A stretch of DNA of 64,000 nt. It comes from Gari tellinella (Eukaryota > Mollusca > Bivalvia > Cardiida > Psammobiidae). Each line of letters opens with the position of its first letter. Positions within the stretch are counted from its first letter, which is position 1. The translations under genes were made by a program, and so were the position numbers. The notes beneath the pieces were generated by a model that saw only the letters and a program-made list of their open reading frames with translations, was not told where the DNA came from and searched no databases. Of this stretch, positions 1 through 10,738 are shown in pieces. The stretch lies in contig OV277863.1 of NCBI GenBank assembly GCA_922989275.2, forward strand, positions 51,628,999-51,692,998, read 5' to 3'.

Positions 1-201
1 CAAACGCAAAACACTAAAACGTAGAAAAGTACAACTTTTTGACAATTCTGATAATTCATATTTATCTTGGTGGCAAACAGTTTGGAGCCTGATCAGACGC
101 CGGGTTACCCGGCGTCTGATCTGGCTCCAAACTGTTTGCAGTGAAAATTATAGTTTTAGCGTAAACGCGTTTATTGGGAAAGAATAACGTTTTCTCCACT
201 G
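1..201 (+). mobile_element. Family A MITE, copy 1 (cut by window edge)
   Basis: This is the right part of a family A element. The full element is about 245 bp, starts CAGTGGAGAAAACGTTAT, ends with the inverse, sits between TA dinucleotides and codes for nothing. The copy holds the central hairpin (GATCAGACGCCG and its complement) flanked by GGCAAACAG and CTGTTTGC. The TA target and CAGTG ends suggest a Tc1/mariner-type non-autonomous element; that assignment is inference. Confidence 0.85.
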
Positions 202-206
202 TATTA

Positions 207-443
207 CAGTGGAGAAAACGTTATATTCTTTCCCGTTTAAACGCAAACGAAACGCAAACGCTTTGTAATGAAATAGAGAATTTGACAATTTTTTGACAAT
301 TCTAAATGTTCATTTTAATCTGAGTGGCAAACAGTTTGGAGCCTGATCAGACGCCGGGTTACCCGGCGTCTGATCAGGCTTTAAACTGTTTGCAATGGGA
401 ATAATAGATTTGCGTATATTGGGAAATAACGTTTTCTCAACTG
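207..443 (+). mobile_element. Family A MITE, copy 2
   Basis: A near-complete family A copy starting five bases after copy 1 and in the same orientation. The central hairpin is intact (about 340-395). The right end has one mismatch (TCAACTG instead of TCCACTG). Confidence 0.85.
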
Positions 444-679
444 TATACAATGACCAATGATGCAGTAGGGTAGTAAACCCGTTGAGAATTTTCTTTATTC
501 AACCGGTTTTTATTCAACTAGTATATAACAACATTATAACGCATCAAAGTCCTGCTAGCGCTGAATATTTTACGCATTTTAGATCATCTGGCACACAGTG
601 CCAGGGTCAGCTTTGACTTTTAAGCATGATTTTATGAAAATCAAAACAGAAAAAATTCACGGTCTACGGACAAGAAGCT

Positions 680-908
680 CGTTTCATAAAACTTCGTACG
701 ACAAAAACGGTCGCAAGTCAAAACTTTAAAATACATTTAATTTCTGAGTTCTCTATCTAACCCTGTCTTGAGACATCTTTTTGAAATCGTCTTTTCAAGA
801 CGATTCCAATGAGATGTCACAAGACAGGATTAGATAGAGAAATGAAAAATAATACAGACTTTTATAATCTGACTTACGACAACATTTGTCGTACGAAAAT
901 TCATGAAC
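680..908. mobile_element. Family K palindromic MITE, copy 1
   Basis: A long snap-back sequence. It starts GTTTCATAAAACTTCGTACG, has a near-perfect inverted centre (CTATCTAACCCTGTCTTG against CAAGACAGGATTAGATAG), and ends with the inverse of the start. A second copy lies at 10390-10631. No coding capacity. The superfamily is unknown. Confidence 0.7.
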
Positions 909-949
909 CTCGCGTTTCGCAGTAATAAAAGGCGTACAAGTAACATGTA

Positions 950-1194
950 CAGTGGAGAAAACGTTATTCTTCCCGTTTAAACGCAAACGAAACGCAAACG
1001 CAAAACACTTAAACGAAAAAAAGAACAAGTTTTAGACAATTCTGACAATTCATGTTCATCTGAGTGGCAAACAGTTTGGAACCCGATCAGACGCCGGGTT
1101 ACCATGCGTCTGATCTAGCTCCAAACTGTTTGCAAAGGAAATAATAGTTTGAGCGTAAACGCGTTTATTGGAAAGAATAACGTTTTCTCCACTG
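950..1194 (+). mobile_element. Family A MITE, copy 3
   Basis: A full-length copy between TA dinucleotides. The hairpin loop side reads ACCATGCGTC instead of ACCCGGCGTC, so one hairpin arm has mismatches. Confidence 0.85.
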
Positions 1195-1269
1195 TAACCA
1201 CTCGGGTATCGAGTCATGGTACTCGAGGCGTTCATTTAGTTCATCCGCGATTAGTTTGTATTGTATAGT

Positions 1270-1535
1270 CACTGTGACTTACATCACTAAGCTCCTCACC
1301 GCTGTGAGTTCGAATCCCAGTAGGGTCGTTCGGATTTTTCATGTGGGGAAGCCTTCCAGCTGGCTTGCGGAAGGTCGGTGGTTCTATCCAGTTGCCAATT
1401 TGTGCCTGAAACAGTGCATAAAGGACTTCTGGGGTCTTCCTCCACCTGTAATTAGCTGGACGTCGCGATATGACTGAAATACTGTTGAAAGCGACGTAAA
1501 ATCAAAACAAATCAAATCAAAATTAGTTTGTATTG
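1270..1535 (+). mobile_element. tRNA-derived SINE, bivalve Meta-domain type
   Basis: It has a B-box-like GAGTTCGAATCCCAG near 1307. This is followed by a conserved body (GGAAGCCTTCCAGCTGGC, then a segment containing GGTCGGTGGTTCTA and GGGGTCTTCCTCCACC), a GCGACGTAAAATC end and an A-rich tail. From memory this body matches SINEs common in bivalves (BivaMD or Meta-SINE type). The A box is degenerate. Confidence 0.7.
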
Positions 1536-1624
1536 TAGGCAACTTTTGAAAATATAATCTAGAGTACACCTTTTGGTATAAATAAGAAGAATTTATCTAA
1601 ACTATGTTTGGTTCAAAAGATATA

Positions 1625-1993
1625 CAGTGAAACCCCTCTAAACCGGCACCTCTAAAACCGGAATTCTCTCTAAATCGTACAAAAACTTTGGTCCCGTTTC
1701 CAACCCTTCTTTATTTAAACCCATTACACCATAAATACGCCTTTTTACGTCTTTGGTTTATTCTTTCACCGAAGAAAAAAGCTTGTACATTCTAGCAGAT
1801 GATAGCTTAAAGCAGGTTGAAAGTAAAGCAGAATGCGCCTTAAGGCGCATTCTGCTTTACTTCCAACCTGTTTTAAATGGTCAGCTATCTTTCCTATACT
1901 AGAAACAAGTCAAAACCCCTCTAAACCGGAAACCCCTCTAAACCGGACATTTTTGTTGTCCCCACACATGTCCGGTTTAGAGGGGTTTTACTG
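1625..1993. mobile_element. Family E MITE (CAGTGAAACCCCTCTAAACC ends)
   Basis: The left end CAGTGAAACCCCTCTAAACC and the right end CCGGTTTAGAGGGGTTTTACTG are imperfect inverse copies between TA dinucleotides, as in pogo/Tigger-like non-autonomous elements. A second AACCCCTCTAAACCGG motif lies at 1915. The middle (1790-1905) carries a family B-type hairpin, with GAAAGTAAAGCAGAATGCGC and its inverse. Confidence 0.7.
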
Positions 1994-2474
1994 TATCTAG
2001 TATTTGCTGCAAGCTCCATCTGAAAACCATTTATGCCTCATTATTTCTGTTCATTACAAATTTGCATTTGTGTGTTGTTCGTTTCGTTCAGAAATGTGGT
2101 GCATGTATACATGTTTTACAGCTAAGGCCTAAAACTTTGGTAAACAATAATACTTACCGATTGAAGAGGAATTCAGTTTCACACTATAAATTTATGTGTT
2201 GAATTCAATGTTTCCAAAAGACCAGAAAGTATAACAACACAAACAATGAAGTACGGGATGACTTTTTAGATAGAAACACTAATATAATTATGTAGCCTAT
2301 AAACTATTGCTGACAGGTTATACGTACGTTGTCGCATAGAATATCATAAACTATACACGCAATGAGATAAAGATATACATGCACTATGATACATATTACA
2401 AACTTTAATAAGTTTAATAGAAATAAGATTAAGGTTAATCAAAGCCTACGTTACACCACGAGTGACTAACAGTT
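1994..2474. other. No recognised feature
   Basis: AT-rich sequence with no credible ORF, splice-supported exon or inverted repeat that I can see. Confidence 0.5.
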
Positions 2475-2828
2475 CAACGTTCTCTCCCTGCAACGGTCCT
2501 CCAAACAACGATTCCCTCCTAACAACGGCCCTTGCCACAGTTGCCCTATAAACAGGACAGTTATGTATATCAAACGCTTTTACTGCTGTAATATTGTCTG
2601 CTTTAAATTGTGGTTTACTTCTTTCCCCAAAGTTACATATCGCACATTTTGACTAAAAATAACTTAAAGAAGAGTGACAAGCAGCTTGAACCCAGTTCAG
2701 ACGCCGCGTTACGCGGCGTCTGGTCTGGATTTAAACTGCTGCAAATGTTAACCCATTTCCCTCCCTCCGAGCAACGAATACTTTTTTGTCCCCCACTTGG
2801 TGCCGTTGTAGAGAGGGAAAACTATTCA
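2475..2828 (+). mobile_element. Family C MITE, copy 1 (degraded ends)
   Basis: Family C runs from CAGTGTTCCCTCTCTACAAC to GAGAGGGAGCACTG. Its interior holds CAACGGCCCTCCAAACAACG and a hairpin with arms CAGCTTGAATCCAGATCAGA. This copy keeps the interior and the hairpin around 2698-2740, but both outer ends are eroded. Confidence 0.65.
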
Positions 2829-2850
2829 TTCGTGGTAACACCGTCACATA

Positions 2851-3106
2851 CAGTGGAGAAAACGTTATTCTTTCCCAATAAACGCGTTTACGCTAAAACT
2901 ATTATTTGCAGTGCAAACAGTTTGAAGCCAGATCAGACGCCGGGTAACCCGGCGTCTGATCAGGCTCCAAACTGTTTGCCACCAAGATAAACATGAAATA
3001 TCATAATTGTCCAAAAGTTGTTCTTTTCTACGTTTTAGTGCTTTGCGTTTGCGTACGTTTGCGTACGTTTGCGTTTAAACGGGAAAGAATAACAGATTCT
3101 CCACTG
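2851..3106 (-). mobile_element. Family A MITE, copy 4 (subfamily A2)
   Basis: A full-length copy in reverse orientation between TA dinucleotides. It carries subfamily A2 markers: CTTTGCGTTTGCGTACG near one end and AACAGATTCTCCACTG at the terminus. A GCGTACGTTT segment is duplicated. Confidence 0.85.
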
Positions 3107-3422
3107 TACATGGATGAATCAAATTTGCCAGAATATCTGTTTCAGTTGAACAAGTTTATTTCAAGATTTTAAGAAATGGATTAATGCATACTAGTCGATA
3201 AGTTCCGCTGTTTTTTAAAAAATACTTGAAGGGTCCTTTGTTCTAGCAAGTCTCATAAATATGCGGGGATTTTTTTCTTCAGAAGGGATGACCTTGACGA
3301 CGAAGAGGCCAATGTACCAAGCAGTTTTGTACTATGAACACGTCGACAATCACAGTAAAACCTCTCTTTTACGACCACTAAATTGTGTTAATTAGCAGAT
3401 GTTTAAGGCAGATGACTGCTTA

Positions 3423-3669
3423 CAGTGGAGACTACGTTATTCTTTCCCGTTTAAACGCAAACGAAACGCAAACGCACAACACTAAAACGTAGAAAAATAC
3501 AACTTTTAGACAATTCTGACAATTCATGTTCATCTGGGTGGCAAACAATTTGGAGCCTGATCAGACGCCGGGTTACCCGGCGTCTGATCTGGCTTCAAAC
3601 TGTTTGAAAAAGAAATAATAGTTTGAGCGTAAACACGTTTATTGGGAAAGAATAACGCATTTTCCAATG
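3423..3669 (+). mobile_element. Family A MITE, copy 5, inside a family D element
   Basis: A full-length copy with a TA on each side. The right terminus reads CCAATG instead of CCACTG. The host sequence GTTTAAGGCAGATGACTGCT occurs on both sides of it, which is longer than a TA duplication. Confidence 0.8.
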
Positions 3670-3700
3670 TAACAGGTGTTTAAGGCAGATGACTGCTTAA

Positions 3701-4641
3701 GGGTGTATCAATGTCATGGATTTGGGAACTTTTCAAAGTACATGAAAACACTCTATGATGGTTTTGTATTGAAGAGCTATTTAAGATGAATGAAAAAATA
3801 GAAAAAGTGTACAGTTTGGTGAACAACAGTTGGCTCTACGGCCATGTAAAATTTACCCCACCCACTTCCTCTTATTTTGTCCTTTTCAAACAGCCCGCTT
3901 CAATAAAACCCATTTTAAATGAAAACAAATATGATAATTTGGTTTTGTTTTATTTATTTCCTATCTATGGTAGTATTTCTTCATACAAAAACTAATTTAA
4001 GAAAAATAGGCACCAAGTGTGAAATTTATAAAGCTCTAAATATCATCGGTATGGTACTTTTTTGTAAATTTTGTAAGGGGTGATAACTCTTTTTACTTTA
4101 ATAACTCAAAAGTTTCAACACTGACCTTTCAATTTCTTTTCATATTTTGAACTGCCTTAGTATGGGCTTTCATCTGGTAGAATATAAGAAAAAGTTAAAT
4201 ACTAGATTTATTTCAATTTCAATCTTTTTTACTTTTTTTCATAAAATAAAAAATCTAATAAAATCATGCCCTATATAAAGCATATTTTTGATATTCAAGG
4301 ATCCATATTGTTCAAACCTGGTGCCTGCTTTGTCTAAATTTGGTTTATATATGTGAACATACCACCATAGACATGAAATAAATACAGAAAACCCAAATTA
4401 ACATTTTTGTTTTGTTTTGAAATAGATTTTACTGAAGCTTGTACTCTGAATGGGTAAAATTTGAAGAAAAAAATTCCAAATTTGACATACTTTTTTCAAA
4501 TCGCTGTAGCTCAAAAAAAAGGACACCACCATATATATATATTTTTATTTTTTCATTCATCATAAATAGCTCTTCCAAAAAAACAATGATAGAAAATAAG
4601 TTTAATACTTTGAAAAAATGGCTCATGACATTGATACACCC
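3701..4641. mobile_element. Family H DNA transposon, copy 1 (TTAA target)
   Basis: A 941-bp element starting GGGTGTATCAATGTCATG and ending CATGACATTGATACACCC, flanked on both sides by TTAA. It contains no plausible ORF. A second copy is at 22043-22967. TTAA targets are used by piggyBac and Kolobok families; the choice between them cannot be made here. Confidence 0.85.
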
Positions 4642-4784
4642 TTAAAATTAAGATGACAGTAAAACAGAAAGCTCCTTTGGGGGCTTTCTATTTTACTATC
4701 ACCTATTTCAGGATGTCACCTGTCTTTTATAGAATCAATAAGCCTTCGTTTTAGTGGTCATAATAAGAGACGTTTTACTACATA

Positions 4785-5278
4785 ATGATCAACAGGACTA
4801 GTGGACGGAATTTTATATTCCCTAATGCCTGGCTGTTATCTATTATTAATTTATTACAGTACATTTTTCAAACATTGCATACCATGAACAGGCACTGTAA
4901 TTTAATGGGCCTCTTCAGAGTATGCCCACTATTTGCCTTACAAGAAAAATGTTTCAACTGTGAGAACAAGTACAGCATCACTATAAACTCTTGTGAACTA
5001 ATTGTTAGACATCCAAACACCCACAGATGAAGCATCCAGTTGGACAGCGACTCCAGAGAACGGGATTTCAATGCGATCCATGAACAAAGAGTGAAGATTA
5101 TGAACATTTGAACGTACGATGCATTTCCAACGCGGCGTCTAATCAACATCTGCACTGTTTGTCATTTGTTAGAGTCGACATAATTTTTCTAATAACATAA
5201 ATGACATCGAAGACTCTGCTTTGCAATTACATTCGTTACATGTACCAACATCCTTTTTAAAGTAAAGTATGTGTACCA
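4785..5278. other. No recognised feature
   Basis: Two overlapping opposite ORFs (81 and 95 codons) occur here, but they have no recognisable domain and no supporting splice context. I see nothing else. Confidence 0.4.
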
Positions 5279-5526
5279 CAGTGGAGATAACTTTATTCTT
5301 TCCCAATAAACGCGTTTACGCTATACCTAGTATGTCCCGTGCAAACAGTTTGAAGCCAGATCAGACGCCGGGTAACCCGGCGTCTGATCAGGTTCCAAAC
5401 TGTTTGCCACTAATATTAAAGTAAAAAGTCAAAAATTATCAAAATATTCTCATTTTCTACATTTTATTACAATGTATTTGCGTTTCGTTTGCGTTTTAAC
5501 GGGAAAGAATAACGTTTTCTCCACTG
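5279..5526 (-). mobile_element. Family A MITE, copy 6
   Basis: A full-length copy with an intact central hairpin around 5360-5390. The left flank is AC rather than TA and the terminus reads CAGTGGAGATAACTTTATTC, so the copy is older than most. Confidence 0.8.
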
Positions 5527-6248
5527 TAACACTTATAACATTGAAGACACAGCTTTGTAATTACATTGGTTATAACTTATAACATCATTATTGATATAAA
5601 TTTGATGTACTACCCGATACAGTCAAACCTCTAAAACCCACTCCCTTTTGGACACTCAAAAATCCCTACATTAGGAGCATTTTGCAAAATTGTTATCTTG
5701 CATTAGGCAGCCGCATGTCCTATGAACTCTGTATATTTCTTTGTTCAGAGGTTTGTGCGAAAGTAGAGTACATTTTTGGCCCGAGACATTTGACCTGTTT
5801 ACATAAATTCTGGCTTCATGAGCCCGTTTCTTGGAGGGTCAATATTTTTATTTTTTTTGCTATGTTTCTGTTTTGCTTTTCGGTTTTTATTGTTGTTGTT
5901 GTTTTTTACTCATTGAACCCTAGAAACGAGTATACTGGTTGTTGGTCTAAATGGGACTAGAGTCTAAGACCTTATAGGAAACTGGATTTGTCAATTCGAA
6001 GTTTCAGGGCTGATTGAGTTAAGAAACTGTTTTTTATTTGTATGATATTTCATAATTGATTCTTATACATATGAACCTGTCCTACCTCAATGAACTACAG
6101 TGTACAAGTATCTCTTGTTTACCAAATTTTGATTTTGAAAATACATGTATATATGCATATACTCGTACGTGTACATATGTTGATGACTTACATGACTGTG
6201 ATATTTTTTATGTTTTTGTAGACTAGCTAACTATCCGTCAATATATAG
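5527..6248. other. Mostly unassigned; possible pogo-like fragment
   Basis: Around 5619 a short CAGTCAAACCTCTAAAACCC resembles family D/E ends but has no partner. The rest is AT-rich with no gene I can support. Confidence 0.35.
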
Positions 6249-6510
6249 TCAACTGACACTTGTATATGACGAGAAATAAAAGAGAGATAGAGAGACAGAC
6301 ATACAGGCAGACAGAGAACGACGGACATAGAGTGACAGAGAGATATATAGAGGGGGAGAGAGAGGTAGAGAGAGAGAGGATAGGCAGAAATATACCATAG
6401 ATAGATAGATAGAGAGACAGAGAGAAAGACAGAGACACAATGGCACAGAGAGACATACACTTATACAGCCAGACAGAGATGGAGAGAGAGAAAGAGAGAC
6501 AGACAATTAA
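6249..6510. repeat. Purine-rich (AGAC/AGAG) microsatellite
   Basis: About 260 bases of imperfect GAGA, AGAC and GATA repeats. It creates three overlapping serine/leucine-rich reverse-strand ORFs that are artefacts. Confidence 0.9.
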
Positions 6511-6619
6511 TTAACTATTAAAAGGACAATTGGATTGAGTCTTTATTCCTTTTTTATCCTAGCCCAAGTGTATCGGAATACGGCAGAGGACCCTCAGAGA
6601 ACTGATCACGACCTAATTG

Positions 6620-6941
6620 ACATTTGCAAACAACGATACCCTCCTTATAACAACGCTTGCCGCTGTTCCCCTAACAAGACAATTATGTTCAACCTTTTCG
6701 CGACTGCAATATCGTCTGCTTAAAATTGTTTTTGTAAAGTCACATATTGGACATTTTGACAGAAAAAAAAACCATAATGACGAGTGACAAACAGCTTGAA
6801 CCCAGATAAGACGCGTCTTATCTAAATTCAAACTGTTTGAAAATGTATCCTTAAGCATATTCCCTCCCTAACACAACTCCCTCCGAACAACACACACATT
6901 TTTGTCTTCCACTGGATGTTGTTGGAGAGAGGGAACACTGC
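6620..6941 (+). mobile_element. Family C MITE, copy 2 (left end eroded)
   Basis: The typical C interior (AACAACGCTTGCCGCTGTTC, then GTGACAAACAGCTTGAACCC) and right end GAGAGAGGGAACACTG are present. The hairpin is shortened to AAGACGCGTCTT, so most of the usual palindrome is missing. Confidence 0.65.
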
Positions 6942-6979
6942 ATAAGAAGGATCCGATCATTGTTTTGAATCATTTCCCT

Positions 6980-7221
6980 GCCATGTTCTATAGCAGTAAC
7001 ATTTGCAAACAGTCTGGATCGAGATCAGACGCCGCGTAACGCGGCGTCTGATCAGGATCCCAGCTGTCTTTACACTCATGTAAATGCTTTTCAAATCCAA
7101 CTGCCTTCTGTTCTGAAATCAAGAAATAAAAAATAAAAGCAGACGATAAGTTTGCAAGCAGACGATATTATGGGAGTGATGGTTTTAGACGGAATATGTA
7201 GTCACAGTGGCAGGGAAAGGG
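6980..7221. mobile_element. Family I hairpin MITE, copy 1
   Basis: The hairpin 7004-7070 (arms GATCAGACGCCGCG and inverse, flanked by GCAAACAG and GCTGTCTT) is followed by GCAGACGATA motifs and ends GGGAAAGGG before TTAA at 7222. Other copies of this family run from TTAA to TTAA. The left border here is not clear. Confidence 0.55.
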
Positions 7222-7534
7222 TTAATTTGTTTTTACTTATATTTATATAGGTCACAAACTGACAAATGCCAATCAAGCATTTCCTTTGACACAACACTAT
7301 ATTTCGAGACCAACCCTTACATGCTACATTATTCTCTGCTATGAACACTAGTGTCGGCGAAAAAATAAAAACACGTATAATGTCATTTTAGCAGAAACCT
7401 TTACCTTTTTGAAACAGCTCGTATCCTAATTAAACTCCGAGTTACTCGGTGTCAGATCTGTACCGTACTGTTTGCAAATATACGCCAAGTCGATCTGGTC
7501 ATAGTTAAGATTAACATCTTCGCTGTATTACCCC

Positions 7535-7722
7535 GAATACAAAAGTTATTTGCAAACATTTTTAATCCTGATCAGACGTTGCGTAATGCAGCGTCTGATC
7601 AGGATCAAAACTGTTTGACACTCATTTCGATATTTCTTAAGTCAAACTACCTCAACTTTAAATTTGAGAACTTAAAGCAGACGACAATTGTTTCAAATTT
7701 ATGACGTCATAACAATGAAGAG
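7535..7722. mobile_element. Family I hairpin MITE, copy 2
   Basis: The hairpin at about 7550-7618 (GATCAGACGTTGCG and near-inverse) and the AGCAGACGAC motif are as in other I copies. The right border lies at TTAA 7723-7726. The left part is uncertain. Degenerate hairpin pieces upstream (7440-7475) may belong to it. Confidence 0.5.
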
Positions 7723-7767
7723 GTTAAACTGACATATTATATTAACGGAAGACTGGTTTCTAGAATA

Positions 7768-8013
7768 CAGTGGAGAATGTGTTATTCTTTCCCAATAAAC
7801 GCGTTTACGCTAAAACTATTATTTGCAGTGCAAACAGTTTGGAGCCAGATCAGACGCCGGGTAACCCGGCGTCTGATCAGGCTCCAAATTGTTTGCCACC
7901 AAGATAAACAAGAATTATCAGAATTGTCCAAAAGTTGTTCTTTTCTACGTTTTAGTGCTTTGCGTTTGCGTACGTTTGCGTTTAAACGGGAAAGAATAAC
8001 AGATTCTCCACTG
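7768..8013 (-). mobile_element. Family A MITE, copy 7 (A2)
   Basis: A full-length copy between TA dinucleotides. It has A2-type ends (CAGTGGAGAATGTGTTATTC / AACAGATTCTCCACTG) and an intact hairpin around 7845-7890. Confidence 0.85.
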
Positions 8014-8194
8014 TATATAATAATTTCTCTTACTCGGTCATATGGAGAACCTAATCAGTTGACATTGTAAAACGTTACCCGATAGGTCGTATGTCTTTTG
8101 TTTTTTACCTGTTACCCTCTCATGTAACTTTGTATCGTCTTTTTTGTCCATTTCCCCGCTACATTGTCGCCTGCTTTAACCGTTATCATGCTGA

Positions 8195-8450
8195 ATTGTC
8201 TGCTTCAAATATATCGTCTGCGAAAAAAACTGAAAATCTTTTTTTTTCTCATGTTTTTTACACTGAGGAAAGGTCGCAAAAGAGTGCCAAACAATTTGGA
8301 TCAAGATCAGACGCTACGTAATGCGGCGTCTAAACTGGATTCAAGCTGTTTGCAAATATATGCCAATTTTCCTCCCTATAACAACTCCCTCCGAACAACA
8401 CACACTCTTCCCCCCCCCCCCACTAGATGTTATTGTAGAGAGGAAACGCT
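8195..8450 (+). mobile_element. Family C MITE, copy 3 (fragment)
   Basis: The right half of a C element: AGTGCCAAACAATTTGGATC, a damaged hairpin (GATCAGACGCTACGTAATGC), ACAACTCCCTCCGAACAACA, a C run, and GTAGAGAGGAAACGCTG at the end. Confidence 0.6.
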
Positions 8451-8479
8451 GTACCTTGTCATTTTCTACATTTTATTTA

Positions 8480-8727
8480 CAGTGGAGAATGTGTTATTCT
8501 TTCCCAATAAACGCGTTTACGTTAAAACTATTATTTCCAATGCAAACAGTTTGGAGCCAGATCAGACGCCGGGTAACCCGGCGTCTGATCAGGCTCCAAA
8601 CTGTTTGCCACCAAGATAAACATGAATTATCAGAATTGTCCAAAAGTTGTTCTTTTCTACGTTTTAGTGTTTTGCGTTTGCGTACGTTTGCGTTTAAACG
8701 GGAAAGAATAACAGATTCTCCACACTG
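8480..8727 (-). mobile_element. Family A MITE, copy 8 (A2)
   Basis: Full length with an intact hairpin. The right terminus is CTCCACACTG with a two-base insertion, so the flanking TA has been lost on that side. Confidence 0.8.
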
Positions 8728-8774
8728 AGTTTGCGTTTAGTTTCGTATGAATGAATAATGTCTTCACCATTTAA

Positions 8775-8997
8775 CCCATTTAAGACATAATTTATCACTT
8801 AAAGCAGGTTGAAAGTAAAGCAGAATGCGCCTTAAGGCGCATTCTGCTTTACTTTCAGCCTGCTTTCAGCTTCTACTTGCTAGAATAAAGAAAATATTAA
8901 TTATGATACATATTCATGACCGTAAAAGTTGGAACTATTTTCTTTAGTGTAAGAATAAATATGATGTGCTAAAAGGCGCTTCTATAATGGAAAGGGT
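8775..8997. mobile_element. Family B MITE, copy 1 (TTAA target)
   Basis: Family B starts CCC after TTAA and ends GGG before TTAA. Its hairpin has arms GCAGGTTGAAAGTAAAGCAG and inverse around a CCTTAAGG centre. This copy has a perfect centre and is flanked by TTAA 8771-8774 and 8998-9001. TTAA with CCC/GGG ends fits piggyBac-derived MITEs. Confidence 0.8.
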
Positions 8998-9150
8998 TTA
9001 ATATCGTACTGGCGATGAAAGGAAGAAATGATGTGGAACTGTAAGCATGAATGGAAACTAAAAGAAAGTATTTAAATTGATTATGACAACAGCTTGAAGT
9101 CGTTAAGAACAATTAGGAAGTCATACATGTATAAATATATACATACAGCC

Positions 9151-9335
9151 AAGCTTGTGTTAAGCGACCACTCTAAAATAGATAATTAAGTAGTCTTGAC
9201 TACAGGTGACTGCTGAATGCATGACAAAATTACACCAGAAAGCTCATTTAGGAGCTTTCTGGTGTTTTTTTTTTTTCATGCATTTAGCAGTTAACTGTGT
9301 TGCAAGATCTACACGCTTCTTCAAAGAATGGCCGC
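9151..9335. mobile_element. Family D-like hairpin element
   Basis: A snap-back centre (ACACCAGAAAGCTC against GAGCTTTCTGGTGT) is enclosed by GACTGCTGAATGCATGA and TCATGCATTTAGCAGTTA. Outer flanks GTTAAGCGACCAC and GAATGGCCGCTTAAC are weakly inverse. It resembles family D cores but lacks the CAGTAAAACC ends. Confidence 0.5.
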
Positions 9336-9339
9336 TTAA

Positions 9340-9578
9340 CCCTATTATGATCAAATCTATCGTGGTGTTTTTACCCCTTCACCGTCATATAGTCGTCTGC
9401 TACAATATTGCTGTCTGCAATATAGTTTTAAAGTTAGATTTGAGGCAAAATAATTGGCGTTATTTCAAAACAAGTAGCAAACAGTTTTGATCCTGATCAA
9501 ACACCGCGTAACGCGGTGTCTGATTAGGATCAAAACTGTTTGCAAATGCGCTTTATGACGTAATTGAAAGTGAAAGTG
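9340..9578. mobile_element. Family I hairpin MITE, copy 3 (TTAA target)
   Basis: Complete, between TTAA 9336-9339 and TTAA 9579-9582. The hairpin arms run from GCAAACAGTTTTGATCCTGA to the inverse ending CTGTTTGC. GTCGTCTGCTAC and TTGCTGTCTGCAA motifs precede it. No ORF. Confidence 0.75.
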
Positions 9579-9783
9579 TTAACAGAACTTTGATTATATT
9601 CTATTTAAAACGTTTTGGCAAAGTCTTCGACCTCAAGCCATTGCGATATAGTGCTAAGGATTAAGGACTAAAACGTGAGTAGTAACATTCGGGAAAACGT
9701 TATTTTTTCCAAAATAATTGAAAATTAAGGTATAACACAAAGCAATAGAATTTAAAATTATAATAAAAGTGTTTTAAAACGTA

Positions 9784-9994
9784 CATTGAAACCTCTCTAT
9801 TACGACCAGTAAAACGAAGGCTAATTAATAGTATAAAAAAAACAGGTGACAACTTAAAACAAGGTGACTGTGAAACAGAAATCTCCTAAAGGAAACTTTC
9901 TATATCGCTGGCACCTTTTCTTTAAGCAGTCACCTACCTTAAACACCAATTAATTACAACATTTAGTGGCCGTAATAGAGAGGTTGTGTTGCTG
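9784..9994. mobile_element. Family D MITE, copy 2
   Basis: Ends CATTGAAACCTCTCTATTAC and GTAATAGAGAGGTTGTGTTG, with a core like CAAGGTGACTGTGAAACAGA. The core arms have several mismatches, so this is an older copy. Confidence 0.7.
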
Positions 9995-10389
9995 TAAAAC
10001 CTGTCTTTTATGTAACCAATTTGCCTTCTTTTATATTAGTGCTCGAGATACACGTAGACGGGGTTTACTGTGTTTGTTTTTAGGTCCAAATGAACAGGAT
10101 ATAATAAAAACGTTTTCTCCACTATAACACATATACGATGTAGATTGCGTTAGTCTTCCGGTTTAAACAAAAATAACACCTATAATGCAATAAAATAATG
10201 CAAATACATGGGACTGAGGTTATGAAGAATTTGAGTTGGGTCTGAAACCGCTCTAAAATGCTTAAGAACGATCTCATACTCAAATCATATTCTCTATAAA
10301 TAACTTTGAACCATGGTTCTGTATGGCAAAATAACATCAGAGTGGCAAACGTTTTGTAGCTGATCAGACGCCGAGTAACTCGGTGCCTT

Positions 10390-10631
10390 GGCCCCGTTTC
10401 ATAAAACATCTTACGACAAATGTTGTCGTAAGTCAAAACTTTAAAATACATTTAATCTGTGATTTCTCTATCTAATCCTGTCTTGTGACATCTTTTTGGA
10501 ATCGTCTTTTCAAGACGATTCCAAAAAGATGTAACAAGACAGGATTAGATGGAGAAATAAATAATAATTGATACTTTTATAATCTGACTTACGACAACAT
10601 TTGTCTTAAGAAGTTTTATGAAACAGGCCCC
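10390..10631. mobile_element. Family K palindromic MITE, copy 2
   Basis: Runs from GGCCCCGTTTCATAAAAC to GTTTTATGAAACAGGCCCC with a long inverted centre (AATCGTCTTTTCAAGACGATT). It sits inside the GATCAGACGCCG hairpin of an A-type core whose arms remain at 10335-10388 and 10632-10655. Confidence 0.8.
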
Positions 10632-10738
10632 AGATCTGGCTCAAAGCTGTTTGAAATGGACATACGTGTTGAAGCACAACCAGTTTTTAGGTAAGAACAA
10701 TATTGCTCATTTCAGCGTGGATTATAGCAAAGGAATAA

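Larger units (their letters stand above)
3353..4780. mobile_element. Family D MITE split by two later insertions
   Basis: Family D starts CAGTAAAACCTCTCTTTTAC, ends with the inverse, and has a hairpin core like GACAGTAAAACAGAAAGCTC. Here the left end (3353-3422) and the right half (4646-4780) are separated by a family A copy (3423-3669) and a family H copy (3701-4641). Without them the element would be about 210 bp, as in the complete copy at 30080-30287. Confidence 0.7.

Noticed and set aside
4785..5155. Overlapping 81- and 95-codon ORFs as small genes
   Set aside because: No homology that I recognise, no splice context, and both strands open over the same bases.
6227..6506. Serine/leucine-rich ORFs with apparent signal peptides
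   Set aside because: Antisense reading of an AGAC/AGAG microsatellite.
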